DNA of 64,000 bases, taken from positions 22,134,001-22,198,000 of the forward strand of contig CM114275.1 of NCBI GenBank assembly GCA_050084515.1, given 5' to 3'. The position numbers and the translations under genes were made by a program. The notes under the pieces were generated by a model. The model was given only the letters and a program-made list of their open reading frames with translations, did not search any database and was not told the DNA's origin. Of the stretch, positions 56,585 to 64,000 are shown one piece after another (position 1 is the first letter of the stretch; every line of letters begins with the position of its first letter). The stretch comes from Blasia pusilla (Eukaryota > Marchantiophyta > Marchantiopsida > Blasiales).

Positions 56585-57918
56585 ATGAGGGTCATCACGG
56601 CGTCCTTTCGAGACTTTGAGAGGCGAGGTGGTGGACTTGAGAGTATCTCTAGAGGGTTGACTCCGAGTGGTGCGAGGTTTCAAGAGTCTTCACATGAGAG
56701 ACCACCTCGATCTCCGTCTATGTCGTCTTCAGACAAGGGGGAGAGTGTAGAGGAGTGTGCTAGTGATCCACCGCACACATTGAGTGGTCCTACCAGTTGG
56801 GCGTACGAGATGGACAACCGGGGTAGAGGACTGTGTAGGTTTTTGGGTGCTATAGGCACTATAGAGTTACACGACTTCATCGCGGAGTTTGGGAGTTAGT
56901 TTGACTCACAGCTGGCTAGGAACTCCAGAGAGTTCAACCCGTTTACAACATGGAACGGAGTGTTCCAGCATTTAGAGGGGGCACCCATGGACGATTACCA
57001 TGAGTTCTCATAGAGATATGCCCATGAGATTGAGGCCTATAGACTCTACTATGACCCACACTATGTGTCATGGACTGAGCCGTTTCCAGATGAGGAGGAG
57101 GAGATAGGAAAGGGTTCCTCCACCAGTGATGTTCTAAGAGGGGTGACTCGCACTGGAGCAATTGCATCGTTCAGTCAAGTTCGTCCTAGGTTCAACCCCG
57201 TGGTTGAGTTCTTCGCTGAGTTGAGGGAGAGCTACCAGGGGGTACAGACGGAGAAGTTGCGGAGCATCCACGACTTCCAAAGGCGCCCGGGTGAGAGTTT
57301 GCATGAGGCCTACACCCGATGGAGCCGGTTGATTAACTTCACTCAAGGGGTGAGAGGCTCTGGCTATCCAATCATGGTACACGATGTTGGACCGGACCCT
57401 GGAGACACGAGTGCGAGAGGGGGTACTTCTTATAAATACCTCCCCTACGTTGAGAGATGTTTTTAGGACCGCCGAGAACATTGAGCACAACATGGAGGAG
57501 GAGAGTGTAGCCACCGTGGATTCTAGGCGAGAGCAATCACGATTGCCTACACCACCAGCAGCAACATGGATTCTGAGATAGGTTTGTGGCACCACGAGCT
57601 TAGGGAGGATATTGGGAGGCTGTGCCATAGAGACCTGCGCCTTCATATGCGGCTCTACAGTAGCCGCCTACGATTACTTGTTGGCCATGTGGTGGAGCCC
57701 ATCAACGCGATTGCACTTGTCAGGGTCATGGTTGTGTGCCTCAGCATGGAGGAGGAGATGGTGATGCACCAGGAGGTTATCAGTGTGACTATTGTCAGAG
57801 GTATGGTCACACATGCGCGAGGTGTTTTAGCTTGCACCCTGAGTTACGTCCGGACAGGGGGCCAGAGAGGGCGCCGGAGCGAGTTTCCGGTTCGGGGGAC
57901 CTAGAGGTCGGGCACTAG
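56585..57918 (+). pseudogene. Ty3 gag with CCHC zinc knuckle, element 3
   Basis: Reads MRVITASFRDFERRGG, YEMDNRGRGLCRFLGAIGTI, ELHDFIAEFGS, a stop at 56897, then FNPFTTWNGVFQHLEGAPMD, FNPVVEFFAELRESYQGVQT, LRSIHDFQRRPGESLHEAYT and RWSRL, collinear with gag of elements 1 and 2. After frame changes near 57350 and 57560 comes YQCDYCQRYGHTCARCF (57780-57830), a C-x2-C-x4-H-x4-C nucleic-acid-binding knuckle. I do not see a D-T/S-G protease motif downstream. Confidence 0.75.
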
Positions 57919-58689
57919 GTCGTCCCCTTGGGGGACGAAGACTTGGATTCACCCGAGGGGATGGTGGAGTTGTCCATGGAGGAGGTAGAGTCCCACCACC
58001 TTGACGCGTCGAGGGAGTTGTCAGGCGTGAGGCTGGGATGGTTGCTCAGATACAATAGCTACATCATCAGATTGCAGTTATAGCATTGAGGTTACCCGAT
58101 GCCAGATCCATGGCATCGACGTCTTATGGAGCCACCAGAGATATGGAGGATCCTGGTTGGATGTGTGGGGTTGCCCAGATAGAGGCCGCCACCGTTGTTA
58201 TGCATGGAGCATCCGCAGAGTTGGATCCACATCGGGGGGAAGCCAAGAAAAAGACCAGGCTTCCTCCATCTTTCACGTTGTCCAAGGCGATGAGGACCCC
58301 ATCAATGGATCCTAATCAGAGTTGGTGATGTTGTTGGTGTGCAGGCACGGAGGGCGATGGGAGAAGCAAGTGCGTCGACTCCTATTGTTGATGCTCAAGA
58401 GGAGCATGTGTCGAGCACGTTGTTGGGGGCGGACACTTTTGTGTACCACACTCCGGACACTTTTGGACATGTCCATACAGAGGATATTCCCGTTCTTGAC
58501 ATTTCTATGGAGAGGAGTGTCATGGTCACCGCATCAATCCGTGGAGGAGAGGTGCCGCTTTTGGGCTCGACTGAGGAGCTTTGACATTTAGCCACTAAGC
58601 ATGTACAGACCGCGTGGAGCAAGATATTTGCACCAAAGCGTGACAGGTTAGAGGAACCCTAGGTAGCCGAGAGTGCTATGATGACGCCC

Positions 58690-59710
58690 TTGGATACCAC
58701 ACCCATTGTGTGGCGCATCCCAAAGGAGGATATTCGGGTGTTGGATCTCTTTGGAGGGATCAGTATTGGGTTAGCTGATGTTTTGCAGGCATGAGTACAC
58801 GTGCAGCAGTACCTGTATGTGGAGATTGATGATGTTGTGAGGCGCGCTTTACTTCACCATGTGGCGTAGTTACACCTCCGTTTTCCTTACTTGTTGTCTG
58901 CGTCAGCTATCCAGGGTTACCACAGTTCCCTATCGCGGGACATTTCCTTATTGGGGCGCAGGACTTTGAACGGGTAGGGACCATAGACTTGTCAGGTCAT
59001 AGTTGGCTGTGTCAGGGCCAATCGAGTGACGGGGTAGCGGGTTAGCTGATTCTTGGTCCATGTTTTTTTGGGAGATGATGCAGATTTTGCGATACTTGCA
59101 GGAGCATTAGCCCCATTCTCCATCATACATTCTAGAGAATGTGCGGATCTTGGGAGATTTGAGATCACGGATGGTGACAAGTGCACATCAGGTGCGTGCA
59201 TGAATTGGATCAGCAGTGTTTTTGGATGCGGCGAATGTAGGTTCTAGAGCATATTGCCCGCGTCTTTGGTGGACCATCTTGGTACCACACGAGGTGTTGC
59301 AGAGGGCATATGCGCGAGTGGAGCACCCCTCCTAGTTATTGGTAGATTCCATATTGGATCTGGGCCGTCGATCACACGCAGTGAGGTACAATGATAGATC
59401 GTCATTGACTGTGGTGAACAGGATTGGCATGCCACGGGCAGCCTTTCCCACATTTGTGAGTTTTCCAACTTCCTATGTATTCCAGGAGGTTGGGCATGGC
59501 TTGGTTTGAGATGATTAGGTACAGCGGTTGGTGGAGCCCAACGCCGATGAGCAAGAGCGAGCTATGGGATTCCCCACAGGAGTGACGGCAGTACCATCAC
59601 TCTCAAAGGCATCACAACGTTATGTCTTTGATCAAGCGATGGACCTAAACTGCTTGACATGGATTTTCATCTCCGGAGTGGTTGAGCAACGTCGTTTGAG
59701 GATGCGACAG
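58690..59710 (+). pseudogene. C5-cytosine DNA methyltransferase domain in Ty3 element 3
   Basis: Motifs in canonical order: I, EDIRVLDLFGGISIGLADVL (58729-58788), the S-adenosylmethionine-binding F-x-G-x-x; II, YLYVEIDDVVRRALL (58813-58857); then RFPYLLSASAIQGYHSSL; IV, SWLCQGQS (59001-59024), with catalytic Cys kept but the preceding Pro changed to Leu; VI, YILENVRILGD (59126-59158); VIII, FLDAANVGSRAYCPRLWWT (59222-59277, with frame changes); target-recognition-like PTFVSFPTSY; IX, VEPNADEQERAMGFPTGVTA (59532-59591); X, ASQRYVFDQAMDLNCLTW (59608-59661). This is a complete domain outline, broken by at least four stops. It would methylate cytosine C5. Whether it marked the element, the host or the integration site is unknown. 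Confidence 0.85.
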
Positions 59711-60009
59711 ATCACAGTTGTTGCGTTGGTGAGCCCCATGCCTACCGAGATGGTTGAGGCAGTGGTTGGGGACAAGACTCGAGAAGATCGACACACCAAG
59801 GATGATCGAGAGAGATATCCTTGGACTTCTTGGGATGTTTTGCAGGTACGCCAGGAGATGGTAGCCACAGCATCGACTGGGGTTTTGGGCACTACACGTG
59901 GAGGAGATCAGAGTTTGCAATTGGCTGCAAGGGAGCAAGCAAGTTCTATTGTCCGAGACGGGGTTGCACCGCAGCAACCATCAACACCTGCGTCGGAGAG
60001 TCCTATCGT

Positions 60010-60860
60010 AGTCATGATGGAGACTTGGGAGCCAGATATGGGCCCTAAGTTGAAAGGAGGAGAGCAGCGCCGGATACATCAATTCCTGAGGAGTTATAGG
60101 AGCTTTTTTGCATTTAGCATGCATGATTTGGGTATCGCTGGAGGGACCAGGGATTTGACACGCCGATCTTTTGACGATCCTAAAGGTACAGTGATATGGA
60201 GAGGGATTTGAGATAGAGTAGGAGCCAAGACTTGGTTAGAGCAGGACTAGTGGAGATGTCGCATCGAAAGTATGCATCTGATGGGCGGATGTGTGGAGAT
60301 TACCGACCTATCAATCGGCAGATGAAATCTGATAGGTATGTCATGCCCACCCTTGAGGAGATCTTTGATGCTATTGGGCATGCAGAGTTTTTCAGTTCGT
60401 TAGATCTTGGAGCGGGATACCATCAGTTGCCTATCAGATTGGAGGATAGGCAGAAGACGGCATTTTGGGGCATCGATCCTCACGGGAAGGATTGCTTGTA
60501 CCAGTGGTGGTTCTTATTCCTAGGGGTCCTTGGTGTGCAGCAGACGAAGGTAGAGGCTATTTCACGCAATCCACACCCTAAAAATGTGAGTCTAGTTTGT
60601 GCATTCATGGGATTGGCGAACTTTTATCGATGATACATCAAGGGTTTCAGTTCGATTTGCGAAGCCGCTAACCTTGCTGACCAAGTTGGATCTAAGAAGT
60701 GGCACTAGGGGGGGATGAGCAGGAGAGAGCATTTTATGTGCTCAAGGACAGATTGACGTTTGAGCGCATATTGAGAAGATCGATCAAGAGGCATCCTTTC
60801 CAGTTGCATACCGATTGGAGCATGATTGCTGAGACTTCAATGGCGAGGTCTGATGGAGAC
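60010..60860 (+). pseudogene. Ty3 reverse transcriptase/RNase H, element 3 (internally deleted)
   Basis: Reads METWEPDMGPKLKGGEQRRI, FLRSYRSFFAFSMHDLG, MSHRKYASDGRMCGDYRPIN, RYVMPTLEEIFDAIGHAEFF, SSLDLGAGYHQLPIRLEDRQ (first catalytic Asp in SLDLGAGYHQ, intact here), KTAFWGIDPHG, then jumps at about 60530 directly to VLGVQQTKVEAI, CAFMGLANFYR, losing the YIDD motif. RNase H is represented by RHPFQLHTDWSM. The order methyltransferase then reverse transcriptase is the same as in element 2. Confidence 0.83.
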
Positions 60861-60879
60861 TCCTTAGATCCAGAGGCCG

Positions 60880-62341
60880 GTGAGGAGACGATAGGTGGCC
60901 AAGATATTCACGACGATGGAATGGTCTTGGAGTACCTGCGCACAAGAGGGTCGCAAGCACATTGGGTGCTAGATAGCGGGATTCGATCCTGCAGTGAGCC
61001 AAACAGTTTCGGTGGGAGGAGACACATGTGTTGCGAGTTTGGGATGATGGTAGAGTGCCGGTAGTGCCTCATCCTTCGTAGAGAGCACATTTGGTGGGTC
61101 ATACCCATGAGGAGTTGGGTCATTTTGGAGTGAAGCAAACATATAGCTTGCTCCAGATATAGTATCAGTGGCGAGGCATGCAGACTGACGTTCAGCAGTT
61201 TGTTGCCAAGTGCATGGTTTGTGATCAAGTCTAAGCATCGTTCAATGCTTTGACTCCACGAGTTGCATCCACTTCCGATCATGGGTTTAGGTTATAGATG
61301 GAGTTTGGGTTTTGCAAGACCTTTGCCTTTGACGGAGTGCCATAGTCATTATGTGTTGGTGATGGTCGAGGACTTCTCGAAGTGGATAGAGTTGGTTGCA
61401 TTGCTTGACAAAGCGAGTGAGGGAGTAGCGTATGCCTTCCTAGATCGAGTGCTAAGTGATTTGGGCGCACCAGCTGAGGTGTTGACAAACAAGGATACAG
61501 AGTTTTCCAGGGAGTTTCACGCCTTGTGTGATCAGGCGTTGATCGACCACCGCACCACTTTGCGAGATCATCCTGAGGCGGATGGACTAGCGGAGAGGGT
61601 TGTGCATACGGTGAAGAGAGGATTGCGCAAGTATGGCTTGCACAGAGATCATCTAGGAGATTGGGATCTTCAGTTGCCGTGGTTGGCGATGGGATACAGA
61701 TGCAACATGCAGGCATCCTTAGCGCCTTTCTCACCCTACTTCCTACTTTATGGCCGCGAGCCAGATTTACCTGCAGCCAATTTTTGAGATGTTGGTGAGG
61801 TGTTGAACCTTGATGACCTTATGTATGGATGCGAGCATGTTCTCAAAGGGCTGAGTTGTTTCGGAGAGTGATTCCCATGGCGTTTGAGAACTTAGCGATT
61901 GCGCAGCATCGGGATACATTGAGGTATGCGACTATTCGGGGAGGTGATTATCGATCTACTATCCGGAGGTTTCATCGAGAAGACTATGTCTACTTGCAGC
62001 AAACGATACCCATACCGTTGGATGTGACTGTAGGACACATCATCTTGAGAGTGCGTGAGATTTTGCCATCCAATGTTTTCTTGGAGGGACGCGATGGTAT
62101 GGTTTGGAAGGACCATGTGCGTAACTGTGCGTCATATCATCTTCCAAACATTGACGGTATAGTTGATCTAAGCTTAGCAGTAGTTCCTGCAGGCTTGCGA
62201 TGTATGTTGTGTGGTTCCGCTCGTGGTGCAACCACTATGCTAGTCTGTGATGGATGTTCGAGAAGATGGCATATGGTATGTGTAACGCCACCTCTCACTA
62301 GGGTTCCTGAGGGACGATGGATGTGTCCCAAATGTACATAG
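60880..62341 (+). pseudogene. Ty3 integrase with intact C-terminal PHD finger, element 3
   Basis: The HHCC domain is damaged (HTHEELGHFGVKQT, then FVAKCMVCDQV, 61100-61230). The core reads YRWSLGFARPLPL (61291-61330, first Asp changed to Gly), VLTNKDTEFSREFHALCDQA (61479-61540, second Asp kept), HPEADGLAERVVHTVKRGL (61570-61626, Glu kept). After a short break near 61787 the C-terminal frame 61829-62341 is open: YVYLQQTIPIPLDVTVGHI, then PHD finger RCMLCGSARGATTMLVC, DGCSRRWHMVCVTPPL, VPEGRWMCPKCT, with all eight C4HC3 ligands in order and W-x-C-x-x-C at the end. Conservation of the finger in an otherwise decayed copy argues that it belonged to the working element. Confidence 0.85.
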
Positions 62342-62524
62342 GGTAGGTAGTTCTAGATTTCGACTTGTGTCTGTGATATGGATGACTAGAAGGCGACCAA
62401 CGATGGGGCCACATGAGCACTCGGCCTTTTTGCTCTTAGCGTCCGAGAGATGTATGTCGTGGTAGGTAGGGATAGATGGCTATCTGGAGTTAGAGGGACC
62501 TAACCACTACCTAGGGGGGCGATT

Positions 62525-63297
62525 TGAGATATTTTGGTACTTCTTGTTTTGTTTTTTGGATGCCATGAGTTAGCATGGGATCGTGCGTATTTATGTGTAT
62601 GTTCGGTAACAGCGAAGTATGTTGTGTAGCGATGTATATACGCATGACAATTATCACGTCTTTTAGGATAGATCGGCGAGATCTAGTTGAGCGCCTTCAG
62701 GGATATAGGAGGACAATCTCAAGAGGTCGAGGATGATCTGCTAAGGCCTCGGGTAACCTGTGAGAGCAGGTTTTCCCTTCGTTTTGGCTCATTTGGAGCC
62801 ATATATAGAAATTTACTATTTCGAGTAAATTTCTATTTGGAGTATAGTTAACTTCCCACTTTGGGAAGTGGTCCTGACCCGCTACAGCATGTCAAGAGCC
62901 AAGGAGGTGACCTACGAGCATAAGTTACCGAGGAGAGAGCTCGAGAGAGGGAAGGGATATACCTCAAGAAGAGAGAGCTTGAGAGCTCATTCTCTCTTTG
63001 TTGAACCTCTTGGCATGAGGCGACGGAGCTATGGTCCCTTGCCTTGTGAGTGTAACCCAAGCCTCTCATTAGGAGAGTGGGTTTGGTTTTACATTGAGAG
63101 AGACATGTGAAAATGCATACATTTGAGAGTTATAGTGTTGAAAGAGATTAAATCTATGAGGGGGACGATTGGAGATATATTGATCTTTTTTATCTTGTTA
63201 ATTGGATGTCATGAATTAGTATGAGATCGTACATGTTTATGTGAATGCTCGATGAGAGCAAAGTATATTATATAGCGACATGTATGTTCACGATACA
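62525..63297 (+). repeat. 3' terminal repeats of Ty3 element 3: B1, A2, B2-like
   Basis: B1 (62525-62649, TGAGATATTTTGG to GCATGACA) follows purine tract AGGGGGGCGAT. A2 starts at about 62652 (TATCACGTC, cognate to TGTCATGACC) and contains AGGAGAGTGGGTTTGG, cognate to GTGGAGTGGGTTTGG of elements 1 and 2. A second B-like unit occupies 63170-63297 (TGGAGATATATTG to CGATACA), about three quarters identical to B1. It is preceded by its own purine tract ATGAGGGGGACGAT, so it may instead be the start of another element's 3' LTR. Confidence 0.6.
62806..62873. repeat. Two hairpins in the terminal repeat of element 3
   Basis: AGAAATTTACT and AGTAAATTTCT face each other across ATTTCG (62807-62834), just after a TATA-like CATATATAGA. 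A second hairpin CTTCCCACTTTGGGAAG follows at 62851-62867. They could lie near the RNA start of the LTR. Function unknown. Confidence 0.6.
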
Positions 63298-64000
63298 TAG
63301 ATCACTAATATCCTCAATGAATTTGATTCTTGTAAGAACAAACTCTTTACCATAAAATATGCAACGAGTAAAACCTTCTTCTTCTCTTGTTATTTTGAAA
63401 ATAAACTAGTAATTTTAATTTTTAATTTTAATTTCATGAGGTAATTTTAGTTTAATATTTTAACAAAAATTTCTCTCATTAATTTTAAAAAAATTAATAT
63501 ACTTGAAAGCATAATCTATAAAATTATTAAAGAGATTTTTATTTTTATTTTTATTTTACTATCCAGCTAGGATGGATAATAAATTAAAAGTTTGAAAATT
63601 CAAGCTATTGATTATAATTGACATAAAACATACACAAAAAGGATAAAGGAAAAAAACTAACTAGTAAGGAAAGAATCCAAACACTACAATAATAAGACGA
63701 AGCCCGATGAAATCTAATATTTAGGTAAGTAACAAGGAAGATTTAAAACATCACAAAAATATGAGAAGAAAATGAATGTACAATATTTGACACAAAAAGG
63801 TACATGTAAAAAAGTCCAAATCCAAACAAAATGGGAAAATCTCTCCATAGGCATGAATAATAAGTTTAGGGGATGAATAAAATAAATCTAAGACCCTCCA
63901 TGCCATAACCTCAAAGTTATCATTATCACTACATATTATAAACGGTAGATCTATGCAAGTACTTTCACCTACGATTGTAGAGGACAAGTGATTCAAATGG
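63298..64000. other. AT-rich tail, no gene seen
   Basis: Strongly AT-rich with (TTTTA)n-like runs (63415-63560). One short minus-strand frame (63751-63996) has no recognisable similarity. Nothing else can be supported. Confidence 0.5.

Larger units (their letters stand above)
56585..63297 (+). mobile_element. Ty3 element 3, older relative of elements 1 and 2
   Basis: Order: gag with zinc knuckle (56585-57918), C5 DNA methyltransferase (58690-59710), reverse transcriptase/RNase H (60010-60860), integrase with PHD finger (60880-62341), purine tract (62513-62523), and B1 / A2 / B2-like repeats (62525-63297). It keeps parts that element 2 has deleted, notably methyltransferase motifs I-IV, and in turn has lost the YIDD region of reverse transcriptase. 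Many stops show it is old. The left border was not found. Confidence 0.75.

Overview
The window is repeat-dense nuclear DNA of a plant. Evidence: spliceable GT-AG introns in transposon genes, an En/Spm (CACTA)-type plant transposase relic, a chromovirus-like Ty3 element with an initiator-tRNA-Met primer-binding site, an L1-like LINE, and no prokaryotic gene organisation. I cannot name the species. I found no convincing host gene and no tRNA or rRNA gene. Nearly every coding stretch belongs to a mobile element, and most are broken.

Layout. Positions 470-40965 are one transposon opened by nested insertions. The outer SWIM-finger DNA transposon (left half 470-2538, right half 39386-40965, both + strand) is split by a 36.8 kb insertion (2539-39385) with a 9-bp target duplication (AAGCGAGAC / GAGCGAGAC). 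That insertion holds two direct copies of a ~12.6 kb transposon: copy A (2539-11330, truncated) and copy B (26817-39385, near full length). Between them lies a Ty3 retroelement, element 1 (11331-26815). A minus-strand chromovirus-like element X (13995-14265 plus 21322-24986) interrupts element 1. A second Ty3 element, element 2 (14266-21321), interrupts X, with a CCTT(T) target duplication.

The DNA transposon has two divergent genes. On the minus strand is an RNase-H-fold transposase with a GCM1/WRKY-like zinc finger and a SWIM finger. On the plus strand is a four-exon gene with a coiled-coil N-terminus, a ParB-like domain (DGNH motif) and a C-terminal domain resembling a beta-class amino-methyltransferase (motif IV before motif I). 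Its promoter region and introns are packed with ~26-bp palindromes of the form CAACCCGTCGGANTCCGACGGGTTG.

Ty3 elements 1, 2 and 3 (element 3 at ~56585-63297) form one family. They show a C5-cytosine DNA methyltransferase domain between gag and reverse transcriptase (elements 2 and 3), a PHD finger at the integrase C-terminus, and in element 2 an A1-ORFs-B1-A2-B2 terminal layout like the split direct repeats of PAT/Ngaro elements, although the integrase is a DDE enzyme. So two unrelated transposon families in one window each carry their own DNA-methyltransferase-like domain.

The right part holds an En/Spm-like relic (41100-44460), about 8 kb of unassigned DNA with a diverged internal duplication (47.1-47.7 and 50.5-51.4 kb), a LINE relic on the minus strand (53623-55500), Ty3 element 3, and an AT-rich tail.
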